Shown in pieces: positions 34,250 to 57,550 of a stretch of 64,000 nucleotides of DNA. The notes beneath the pieces are model-generated. The model had not been told where the DNA came from. It saw only the letters and a list, made by a program, of their open reading frames with translations, and ran no database searches. The DNA lies in NCBI GenBank assembly GCA_964017155.1, contig OZ024858.1, forward strand, positions 30,240,687 through 30,304,686, in the 5' to 3' direction. Both the position numbers and the translations under genes were made by a program. Origin of the DNA: Oasisia sp. SBJ-2009. Lineage: Eukaryota > Annelida > Polychaeta > Sabellida > Siboglinidae. The number at the start of each line of letters is the position of its first letter. The first letter of the stretch is position 1.

Positions 34250-34253
34250 TGCA

Positions 34254-34308
34254 ATTGGAATTATATTTGGTACTACACATATGGCCAGTTGTCACGAATC
34301 GTCGACAA
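34254..34308 (+). repeat. Left terminal inverted repeat
   Basis: Starts attggaattatatttggtac and includes atggccagttgtcacgaatc. It pairs with 39040-39099, the right copy having a few extra bases. Confidence 0.85.
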
Positions 34309-34466
34309 ATGGAGTTTAGAGAGGTGTTTTTTAAACGTTATGCTATGATTACTGACTTTTGGAAACTTATAGAGTATATATTGAGCAAATCGTGGAAGAA
34401 TTTGGGCACCTTTACTATGAAAATTGAAACTTTGACAATGTTTTGAAAGTACATCTACTAACTGTC

Positions 34467-35227
34467 TGAAACCGTGAGTATGCACGCTATTCACTATACT
34501 TAAAGACATCTTATTGCTATGTAATATCTAATTTGCCTGCTATATAACATCTCTTATATATGTACAATATATATACGTGCTAGCGATTCAATAATAAATA
34601 TGTATTCTAATGTTTTTAACTTTAAGGTATAGCATTGAAGTAGTTTGTGCACTAAAAATATATTCCTTTTCATAGACATGACCTTCTGTCAGTTCATACC
34701 TGTACCAGGTCCATGTAGGGTTCATTTATATAATACATCCCTGGGTGTCTAGAAGAGTGTGCGAATCCAAAAAGGTATGGCTTATCGACACAGGACAATT
34801 ATATTTAAAGTTGGAGGTGATTTAATTATGCATATCCATGGTTTCATATACATTTATTTTTGTTATTTATCTCTAAAACAGCGTAACTTAGAAATGAGAA
34901 CCCTGATTTGCCCCCAATGTATTACTAAGTATTTATATTTTTATTCAGCAATCTTATGATCTCTGCTATGACGATTCATGTGGTTATTGTCTAAAAAATG
35001 TTTTATTACTAGGATATGATGGCATACTCACGGTTTCAAACTTTCTGGTATATTATTAACAAAAATGTTTTAGAAATGGCATACATGCACTTGTAGCTAT
35101 GCAAACACCATAGAATATGTGCATAAGTAATGCAACTCTATGATATGGCTTGAATAACTTCAAGCAATGTACCTAGGAACTAAGGAAATTATGCATACTC
35201 ATGGCTTCATGCATACTCACGGCTTCA
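34467..35227. repeat. Left subterminal cluster of the 17-bp motif
   Basis: Motif gcatactcacggcttca. The reverse form is at 34467-34483; forward forms are at 35022-35038, 35193-35209 and 35211-35227. Probably transposase-binding sites. Confidence 0.85.
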
Positions 35228-35513
35228 TCTTGAAAGAATTGCTAACAACCTAAACATTCTTTTCATGTACAAAAATAGAAGAACATAAGAACAAATAAAA
35301 AACCCGTATCTGATTCATGAAATACAATTTTATTGGCACATTGAACAAACAATGGGGGAAATTGAGCGAATTCATTTAACCTTCTTAATTAGGTCTTAAA
35401 TTATTTTGCTTTATCCATTTTATTGGCTATTGCCTGTGATATGTAAATGTTGTTAATGTTACTTCGGAGAATTGATCTCAAATGTTAAGCGAACATTTTC
35501 TGCTGCCTACGGC

Positions 35514-35865
35514 CTACTGGCAGTTGTATTTTTCAAGCTGCATATCAAAGTGAAGACATGCTGCAACCCTTTTAGTTCCACCCACACTTTCTGGGTGAGG
35601 CAGAAATATGACAAAGTCAGTTTTGTTTATAGGAGCAATATCCTTAACTACTGGTGTAACAAATCTCCCTGGCATCTTTCGAGACTGATGATAAAATGAA
35701 ACAATGAGCTCATCATCTTCGTCATCTGTTTCTGGCTCAATGATCTTTCCAACATAGTGCTTGGGGTCTTTTGATTTAAGTGGCATGAACCTCACCAATA
35801 TAATCATCCACTTTCCCTTCCCTGTTCTGCACGACCTCTTTCTGTGTATCCTCTTCCATATCTTG

Positions 35866-35928
<63 letters not shown>

Positions 35929-37348
35929 TTCACTGGCTCTCTCTGCATCACATCTGTTCTATGCCAGTTTTTGTAGCGGACTTCTGTGCACATGACATGC
36001 CTTCTTGTTTTTCCCGGATCTTCCAGCTGAACTAGGAGTGCTGGTGATTTCGGAAGGACACGCACTGCATCAACCATCAGGGCCACGTTTGCATGTTTTT
36101 GGCATAAGCACTGACGACGGGCGGTGTACTTAATTACGTGAATGTATTTTGGTCATGCCAGACAGAAGACCGACAGGGAGATTTTGATGCCTGGGTGATC
36201 CACCTGAACTTGCGGTGCAGGTTCTGCATGGTGTCAGTCAGCCCAAACACCCCATTTCCTCGTACTTGATTATTTTTAGATGGCAACTCATTGCAGTTAC
36301 TCGGCCTTTTCAGAAACTCGACAACCATGGTCTGTTGAGATCTGGCGAGTGAGGCTCTCACGGATGTCCTCTTCTTGGAGTTAGATGTGTACTCACGTGA
36401 CATGGCAATTGTGTATCTCATCAATTTTGAGTATCCACGGGCACCTAGCTTTGCTTTGAACACAGTTTTCTTCGCGTGGAATGGAGCCTTGCGTATACAT
36501 GAAGTTGTCTCTGTTAGTGGAAGCAAGGGTCGGACACGGCCTGCATTTGGTGTAACATTGACTGATGTTAGAATCTCAATGGCTGCCCAATGAGGTGATG
36601 GTATGGGTGTGGGCCGCAAATCGGTGGGTGGTGTCTTCCGAAGCTCTTTTCGCAGTGATGTCACCTCCTTCTGATAATTTTCAAGTGCCCTCTTCACAGC
36701 TGACGGGCGTTTGACAGTTTGCTAAAGGGCATCTTTACAATCATACTGAAAATAAACCAAGGAAACCATCCAGTTACATGTACAGTTAATTTACTGGAAT
36801 GTTTAAAGTATTGGAATTTGCATTCATGAAAGATGAGAAACGAAGTATTAGTTATTGAGCACATTATGTTCGATACATTTATTAATTGTGTTTTTTAGTG
36901 TACTATGTTGAAGGTTACACACATATAAATAGCACAATAAGATGGTAAGCTCTTAAAGTAAAATAATTAGAAACGTTATGAAAGTGTATGATGGTTACAA
37001 CGGTTATAATATGAGGGATCATATTAATGTATTTTGAGGTTGATAATCCCAGGTCACTCACTTTCACTCGCCTACGTCTCGGGGTCCCCATTGGGGTTGG
37101 GTTTGGCTGCTGGCCTGCTTGTCTCCCGAACTGTCGCACGTCAGCTGCACCTATATTGGCTCTTGCTGCTGCAGCAACCTTTGCCTATGTGCAAACACGG
37201 ACGTTTAAGCAAAAGACGTGTAAATAAAGGGCTACAGAAATGAATTGCCCGGTACTCCGGTTCGGCTGAATGTTCATCCCGATATCTCTGGGTTCTCAAC
37301 CTATCCTTTTCCTTTTCAGCTGCAGTTTTCCCACGCTTGGTTGGCAGT
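35514..37348 (-). pseudogene. Decayed transposon-encoded gene (family not named)
   Basis: Minus strand. Parts: 37348 to about 37245 (KRGKTAAEKEKDRLRTQRYR, a basic start); 37184-37062 (phase-0 exon ending RRRRVK at a gtgagt donor); 36721 down to 35514 (QTVKRPSAVKRALENYQKEV, then SPHWAAIEIL, NLHRKF, a CLCQKH cysteine/histidine motif and HYVGKIIEPETDDEDDELI). The frame breaks near 36205, a TGA interrupts it at 36153-36155, and a GA microsatellite expands the middle. The order (basic start, NLHxKF, CxCxxH, acidic C-terminal domain) resembles a family of uncharacterised, often multicopy animal proteins I remember, which suggests the transposase or an accessory protein. No catalytic triad is visible. 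Confidence 0.6.
35869..35926. repeat. CT/GA microsatellite
   Basis: About 28 CT dinucleotides inside the transposon pseudogene, read on the minus strand as an RE dipeptide run. Confidence 0.95.
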
Positions 37349-37411
37349 CTGAAATAAAAGGGTAAAAACCTCACGTTAGGTCCATGCCTCTTTGTTGCGA
37401 TGAAATTGTGC

Positions 37412-38694
37412 AGAAGCCATGAGTATGCATTAATTCTTCTGTGACTATGTACAATTTTTAAATCAAATAGACACTTATCCTATAGTTATGATCAGTGTAC
37501 ATGTGTGGCTTGTTGATTTAGCATGAATCCTTTCAGTAGTAATGTATATAAAAGTAGTAGATATAGGTAACAATCTGCCTCAGTTAAAGTCCCTTAAATG
37601 GGTGAAGCCATGCGTATGCATGGAACGATGAGTACTGGGTATGCATCGATTCATCAGAGACTATAAAAGAAATCAAAATCAAATAACGGTTAATGGTAGA
37701 GTGCTAATCATTTTGCACGTGTGTCATGTTGATTTGCCACCTATAATTTCATTTGTGGCATAAGTTGAGTGATTTTAAGTTCACTTGGACATATTTATTA
37801 AAGTGAGTGTTGAAAAAAATAACATGCAGTAATCGAGAAATTTTTTCAGGAAAGTAGCTTATATGTGTCTTGCGTCAATCCTTTCATTAACATTGTCAAA
37901 AGAACTATTAGATAAGTAATAATCTATCTAAGTTTGGATCCCATAAATGAATGAAGCCATGAGTATGCATGAAGCCATGAGTATGCGTCTTGTCTATGCC
38001 AGTTTAAACCAAAATAAAACGCCTAATCTGCTTTATTATCGCGGACAGTTGTAATGACACACCCCTCCTACAAGAATATCAGCATATTGCACACTAATGT
38101 CCATATAAAATACTGAACATGCGTTTAACATATATTTACATGTTTATTAATTTCACATGATTTCACAAAACTTGTTGAGTTGTTAGGAAAAGAAAGTTAC
38201 GTTTTCTTGCAGTGCATCGTGGTCGCTGTATCTCTTGTTGGTGTGTTGGCGGTCTTTAGTACCAGTATAAAACAGTAGACAACGCCACAGGCCCACATCA
38301 AGAATGACTGTTAATGCATACTCACGGCTTCAGCATACTCACGGCTTCATATTTGAGGGAAATTGTCATAAATAAAAGGGTAACACATCTACAGATATCA
38401 GATTTGGCCTATAATACGGGAGTAGTTCGACAATCATCTGGTTTTAATATGTCTTACTAATCTATACATATCTGGATCCAGTGAATAATCAAAGAGCATA
38501 CTCACGGGTTCACTCAAACCTACCCCAAATCAGTTTTATCCAAATGTTTCATTTATTAATATTGTTTCCAATTTAAAACAGGGTTGACGCAAATGCCTAA
38601 GTATGTTACGTAATGTTCACCGTGATAAACCTGCCATATAGTTGTATTCTTTTCTAGATTGGTCCATATGAATGAGTGCATACCCACGGTTTCA
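37412..38694. repeat. Right subterminal cluster of the 17-bp motif
   Basis: Reverse forms at 37412, 37603, 37952 and 37970; forward forms at 38316, 38333, 38496 and 38678. Outer copies point opposite to inner ones, mirroring the left cluster. Confidence 0.85.
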
Positions 38695-39039
38695 CAAAAC
38701 TTCCCCATCATAAATATGATACCCACAATCCAGGATCTATGTCAAATACATTAATTTTAGTGTTCCTATATCCACAAAACATAGGTCATCATAACTCTAT
38801 TCTAAGTGTATGCCTTAATACTGTTGTGTACCTAGAAAACACAATTTAAAGAAACAATTAGTAATAAGTTACACAAAAATACCCAAAATATGACACATAA
38901 TCGACAATAGTAGGTATTAGTTTTCATTATAGATATACAAAACTAGGTATCCCCTCGAAGCTCTCCGCAAGAGAAAGATGGACAACCTATTTCCAGTATT
39001 ATAATGACTATATATAAGGCAGTAGGGACCGAAAACCTG

Positions 39040-39099
39040 TTTGTCGACGTTTCGTGACAAGTGGCCATATACATATGTAGTACCAAATATAATTCCAAT
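39040..39099 (-). repeat. Right terminal inverted repeat
   Basis: Inverted match of 34254-34308, ending aatataattccaat, followed by TGCA. Confidence 0.85.
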
Positions 39100-39179
39100 T
39101 GCATGTGTTAATTTATATTGTGTTGCCCTCAATATATCTTGCAGAGGCATAAAGTTTTATTATTGTTGTGCAGCATACA

Positions 39180-39662
39180 TTCACACTGTCCCTATACTCT
39201 CTATTCCCTCCTGTCACCTCCCCTCTCCCTTCTCTCACCCTTATCTTACACTCCTCCATCCCTCCTCTCTCCCTATTTACTCCCTCCTCTCACCCTCTTC
39301 TCTCCCTCCTATCACCCCCCTCTCTCCCTATTCTCTCCCTCCTCTCAACGTCCTCTCACCCGCCTCTCTCCTCCCTTCTCTCTCTCTCCCCCTCCTCTCC
39401 TTCCTCTCACACTCCTCTCTTCCTCCTCTCACCCGCCTCTCACCTTCCTCTCTCCTCCCTTCTCTCTCTCCCCCTCCTCTCCTTCCTCTCTCCTCTCACA
39501 TTCCTCTCTCCTCTCACATTCCTCTCTCCCTTCTCTCTCCTCTCACATTCCTCTCTCCCTTCTCTCTCCTCTCACATTCCTCTCTCCCTTCTCTCTCCTC
39601 TCACATTCCTCTCTCCCTTCTCTCTCCTCTCACCATCCTCTCTCCCTCCTCTCTTCCTCCAT
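39180..39662. repeat. CT-rich pyrimidine tract
   Basis: About 480 bases of almost pure pyrimidine on the plus strand, with a tandem ctcacattcctctctccctt at 39493-39620. It lies just outside the transposon's right end. Confidence 0.9.
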
Positions 39663-39664
39663 AA

Positions 39665-40140
39665 CCATAATATGTTTTGTCCCGAAGTAGGTATAGAATT
39701 TGTTGAAACTACATCAATTTTGTTAATACATTTATACAAGCATACACACATTATGTCATGTTCACACACAAATGATAAGCCTATACTGTAGGCCTACAAT
39801 ACATACAAATTGGTGAACTTTTAGTAGTTCTTGTACCAAAAAAAATAAAAATTATAATTTTACAAACTGGGGTCAGTAGCTCTTAATAAGACGATGTTGC
39901 TATCATAGGAACCACCATAATTTCACGGTGTAAAGTAGTATGGTCCTTATATACAAGGTGTCTATATCATGTTTATTTGGAAGTGTTTGGTGATAGGCTA
40001 ATAGTAATGAACATAATTGTATTTATTGATTTAGTTGACATATATAGCCATTTGAGAGAGCACATATATCACTGTAGTTATTTAGCAAACATGTTTTTAT
40101 ATAATATATAAAGCCATGCCAACTGTGAGGGTATATTTTG
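39665..40140. other. Intergenic AT-rich sequence
   Basis: No recognised feature between the pyrimidine tract and the tubulin upstream region. Confidence 0.5.
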
Positions 40141-40149
40141 TTTTTAATT

Positions 40150-40706
40150 GAACCCCGGCGTCTTATCGTCCTCTCTCCCGCCCCCTCGCACTTTGTTGTT
40201 CATAAATTTGTTTTGTTCTTCAAAATGGCACCATCGATATTAAACCACCACGCTGGCTGACCCAAATAATGCATCCATTAAATCAAGGTCAAACACGATG
40301 CCCAGTGTCGTCATCGGTTATTTTGGTCGTTATGTCGGCCGAATCCGCAGCCCGGAACCGAACACTGAGCGCTGCAAGGAACAGCCTGCCGTGCCGTCTG
40401 GGTGTCCGACGGCTGCCTAGTCGTAAACGTCTTACGCAATTTTGACGTTATGCAATGTCAGAATGGATGGCAGGGTTCAATTGGACAGCTTGGCCAGTAG
40501 GGGCTCGTGTTGGGCCGCACCCTGACGCAAGACACGCCCCGATGCGGCAGTAGAGGCCAACGGGCTGCCGATAATTGCTCCTTTTGGCGGGAGAAGCGAC
40601 GACCAGTGAGACAGCGCCTGAATATCTCCGCTACACAAAGGGGTCGATACAGATACAGAGTCAGGGCGAATAGTTGTCAGACACAGAACAGCATCGAAGC
40701 AGCAAC
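40150..40706 (+). promoter_or_regulatory. Presumed promoter and 5' UTR of beta-tubulin
   Basis: GC content rises sharply here compared with both flanks and the segment is free of mobile elements. It includes a cccgcccc GC-box-like site at about 40178. No convincing TATA box near the start codon; the transcription start cannot be placed. Confidence 0.35.
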
Positions 40707-53634
<12,928 letters not shown>

Positions 53635-53686
53635 ATGTATGGGATATAATCAATGTGAAACGTTGACACAGGACTGTGCTTGACAA

Positions 53687-53692
53687 AATAAA
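53687..53692 (+). terminator. Beta-tubulin poly(A) signal
   Basis: AATAAA 53 bases after the stop, giving a very short 3' UTR. Confidence 0.8.
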
Positions 53693-54229
53693 AGTCACAT
53701 GGCACATTTGGTCAGTTATTGTCATTTGTACAGTCGGTGTGATTGTCCATAGTATTTAGTTGCTGCACCCACGACCCCAAAAGACATTTGTACATTCTGA
53801 AAATTCATATATTTGAATGTGTTTTGTGGCTCAGGGAATAGTGCTGGCCAAACTTATATAATTTCTTTTGTAATGGAATTTAGAGTATTATTACATTGAC
53901 TAAACGTATTAAGCACAGTTGTATTTTTTCGCATTAAAGTTTTGTTTCATGAAATACGTGATCACGTTGTCAGTATCCAAGTCGCGCGCTCACACACACT
54001 GGTGACAATGAGACATTTTGTTTTGAAGAATTAATGCTGACGTTCACACTAAAGAATTATAAATATACAATGTAGATGTAACAAATTGCAACATCGTATT
54101 AACTGTTATATATGCAAGTTGCTACAATGCAACCAACACGAATTGCAACCATATAATTAAATATGATTTGATTGTAGGCCTACGATACTGTTTACCAAAA
54201 ATACCTTAATTATAAATGTCTCGATAAAT
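53693..54229. other. Intergenic AT-rich sequence after beta-tubulin
   Basis: No features recognised. Confidence 0.5.
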
Positions 54230-54580
54230 CCTACTGGGAGCGGAATCTGACGAGCACAGGGGAGCCGGTTCTCTCCAGAAACCTCACATCCCCCGCAAAA
54301 TGCATGGATTCTTTCATTAGTTTCAAACACTGCATCCAGCCATAGCCATAGGCTCTCTTTTTCGACGCATGTGAAATAAATGTATTCCGAGAGCTATGCG
54401 GAATGGGTTAAAGCCGTATTCGACATAGCGCAGGACATTAGATATGTTGACAATCATACGTATACTAAGGAAAATAATCTACCCCGGGTATATGAAAAAA
54501 AAGTGTAATTTACGGTCGTATGTCAGCAGCCCATTATAAATAGGGATATCGCCAGATCGTTCGTTATGTAAAACAAACGG
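54230..54580 (+). repeat. Dispersed repeat D, copy 2
   Basis: Matches 49904-50240 with substitutions and small indels (tactgggagcgga start, gtatgtcagcagcccattat near the end). Confidence 0.7.
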
Positions 54581-54662
54581 TAAAACAGATTTAAATTTAC
54601 AAGTTTTATTGTTTACGAAATGTTACATCGAATGACGAAAAAGCACCGTCGACAACCCGTCA

Positions 54663-54758
54663 GTCATTTCCAACGTTCGGTTCGGTAATATTGATTACCA
54701 AGTCTAAGACACCGGTGTGTTGGTAATCAATATTACCGAACCGAACGTTGGAAATGAC
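54663..54758. repeat. Perfect 38-bp inverted repeat with 20-base loop
   Basis: Arms 54663-54700 and 54721-54758 are exact inverses (tggtaatcaatattaccgaa at the inner side of the right arm). Weaker pairing extends about 20 bases further out on each side. Confidence 0.9.
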
Positions 54759-55037
54759 CGACTGTTGGAGACGGCGGGTAAGTCATGGAAGGAATCTGCA
54801 AGCCGGCCACCCAACCTCAAAACCCTGTTAGGGGAAGGAGGAGGTGTGATTTTCCAGGTGCTTCAACAGCGAAAGGAGTTTACTCTCCTCCCGACCATGG
54901 TTACCTAAAATAAATTACAGCGATCCGGACATCAGAAATCTGCGTATTAGCGTCCAATAATAATGATTAATATCAGTGTCCTATCAGCCGCAACCCCGTT
55001 GACTGGACCGCATCCGACATCTCGTCTCGTCCCGTCG

Positions 55038-55633
55038 TAGTCTCGCTTAACCGACTGTCGGTCGGCTGCGGAACTACGCCGAGAAGACAGTCTGGTGACA
55101 TTTGCCGGCTTTTGTTTGGTATCCGCGTGATCTATAAAATGCTGCCACCTCACGGACACTGCCGTAATATTTTTTTTTATAAACAACTGCAAATTTGTAT
55201 TTCTATTTATTTTGGGTTAATATAAGTTTAATTTTTAATAGTTTTTATAATACAGCATTATTTGATCAAAAGGTTTCCTTATTTAATTTGTATGCTATCC
55301 GTGTCGGGCTAGACAATGCTGCCACCTCACGGATACTGGTTAATCCTGCCGTAATTCTTATTTTATAAACAACGGTAAATTTGAATTTTTACTTACTGTT
55401 GTGTCAATATAAGTTCAATGGTGAATACTTTTCATATGATATTATTATCTTGTAAAAGTATATCGTTATTTTAATTTTTATTTCATAGTTGGCCTGAGAG
55501 CCAATCAGCGTCTCTACCCTATTCTGGGGTAAGGCTGCCCGGATGTAGAAACTTAAGCATATATACTGTCCCAGGCGTAGTTGAGGGGGCTTAAAAGTGC
55601 TGCCACCTCACGGAGTCTGGGTAACCGAGGCTA
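55038..55633 (-). mobile_element. 596-bp inverted-repeat element, copy 1
   Basis: Runs from tagtctcgcttaaccgac to ggtaaccgaggcta, inverted relative to copies 2 and 3. Exact 9-bp target duplication GTCCCGTCG on both sides. Internal ggtggcagca motifs occur three times. Confidence 0.9.
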
Positions 55634-55963
55634 GTCCCGTCGAAGCTCGCGAACAATCCTTCCTGCAGCCGGCTCGCCTTGTCATCGCCCGTAATTTGGA
55701 ATGAGGATGGCGCCGTTGAATTGTCTGTCATGTACGTGTTCTCCGGATTAGCAAAAGTCCGATTCTAGATTAGCAGATCGATCTTCGTGCAGCAGGAGAA
55801 GACTCTTCAGGGTCCACATCTAGAAGCCGCGATATACCACGCCGCGTGCTTCTGAATCGCGCGTACATATGGTTGCCACGCAGAAACAATGCAGGTCACG
55901 TGACAACAGTTCCGCGTCTTTTGAACAGTTAATATATCAAAATTAGAGATTGGTCAAGTTAAT

Positions 55964-56020
<57 letters not shown>

Positions 56021-56024
56021 ACTA
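55634..56024. other. Intergenic sequence with TA microsatellite
   Basis: Unique-looking, moderately GC-rich sequence, then about 24 TA repeats at 55969-56018. Confidence 0.6.
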
Positions 56025-56857
56025 ATGGGCAATTCCACGGTAACGGAATTACAATTCACAATATTTTTTGGTTTAAAATGGTTATATTTTCCCACTCAGC
56101 ATGTGTATAGAAAAGAAACTTAAACATGGTTTGAAGTCCATACTACACCCTATAAGTACCAGTGGTACCTGTTAAGAAATGTAAAATAATTATACAATTA
56201 TGGCTGTTTTAATTTTGGTAACGGAATTACTCAGAAAATTTGAACATCAGTCTGATATCTGCAATCTACCAGGGCCAACAACTAGCATTAATAAATATAC
56301 ATATAACATGACATTGTATTGGATAGAATTTTACTCAAGATAATATATGTACTGTTTTTTTTTTTATAGTGAACAGGTTTTGATCGGTAACGGAATTACG
56401 AGTCTGACTATTTTTGGAATAAAACATCAAATAATAATTGATGCTCATTTTGTCTTTTCTGCAAGACTACAGAACACCATAACTTCATGTTCAACTAAAA
56501 ATAACAATTGTACTGGCCAATAATTGTACACACAGTACAGCAATGTATTTCACATTTAACTCAAAATCAGTCGAAAGCAGTTATTGAACTCCAGTCCATC
56601 TGTGGGTCAGGGAGGATGTTAATATCACAATCTTCATCAGTAGAGGCAGTCAATATATCCCCAACATCAGGCCACACAAATTTACATAGTTCAACACACT
56701 TCAAGTAATTTGTCACCTTAGTTTTAAAAACCCGGGAAGACACATTGTTTGGCTTTTTTTTTACAACCATCCACTTTAAGTCCAGACATTTTGGCAAGGT
56801 CTTTTCTGTATTCTCAAGTTTGATTACCCATGCTGTTGTCTTCTTTGTCATCTTCAT
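56025..56857 (-). mobile_element. Truncated DNA-transposon end with C-terminal gene fragment
   Basis: Three copies of ggtaacggaattac (56039-56052, 56217-56230, 56386-56399) precede a minus-strand frame of 96 codons (56857-56567) reading KTTAWVIKLENTEKTLPKCL and DLKWMVVKKK and ending WSSITAFD. Repeated end motifs next to a C-terminus suggest a transposon end; no matching right end found. Confidence 0.45.
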
Positions 56858-57059
56858 TATTTCAGTGTTTTAATTTTGAAGAAGTTCCTCGTGGATTATT
56901 ATTTGATGTGGTTTTGTATAACAGTCACAAACAATGTAACCAACTACCCTCTGACTCTTTGCAACTGCTTAATGTTGGGAATTAGACTGATCTCATTCCA
57001 GTCATATGAACTTTATCATTTTAAATTCAACCATGGCTTAGTTGACGCATCCATGTAAA

Positions 57060-57550
57060 ATATTCTGACAGGTCCTGGCAGCAACTTTGTTGAACTCATT
57101 GGATGTGATCACGCGATATCACTCCAGAGCACAATTGGATTCATAGTCTTGGACAATAATTTTTTTATTATTATTATTTATTCAGCCTCCGTTGCCGGAG
57201 AAGAAACATTACATACATATTCATACGTGCAATCACATATAAAATACACACGGTGGAGAAAAAAAAACCTGATAAAATAAAATAAATAGCAACGATACAT
57301 ACAGTGGCATGGTATAATATATAAAATTCAGTGTATATTGTGTATATCAGTTAAAATAAAGAGACGCGTAATATATTAGAGTGCAGTGGTTAAGAGATGA
57401 ACTAAAAGATGTTGCATATTATATATAATATTATGCACACAATGGGAATGCAGTTTCTCCTTGACCGTCCCACTGTCCACACTGTACAGTAGTCATGTGG
57501 CGCCATCTGCCGAACAACCGGCATGCATCTAACAATAATAATTTTATTCG
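57060..57550. other. Intergenic AT-rich sequence
   Basis: A/T-rich low-complexity sequence before repeat copy C. Nothing coding. Confidence 0.5.

Larger units (their letters stand above)
34254..39099 (-). mobile_element. 4.85 kb DNA transposon with ~60-bp TIRs
   Basis: The ends are inverted copies: attggaattatatttggtac at 34254 reappears inverted at 39080-39099, and homology runs inwards to cgtcgacaaa at about 34308 (mirrored at 39040). TGCA flanks both ends as a possible 4-bp target duplication. Twelve copies of a 17-bp motif lie inside, and a minus-strand pseudogene occupies the centre. I cannot assign a superfamily. Confidence 0.8.

Noticed and set aside
35761..36593. Plus-strand frames in the transposon centre
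   Set aside because: The minus strand has matching exon phases and protein-like composition; the plus frames are shadows.
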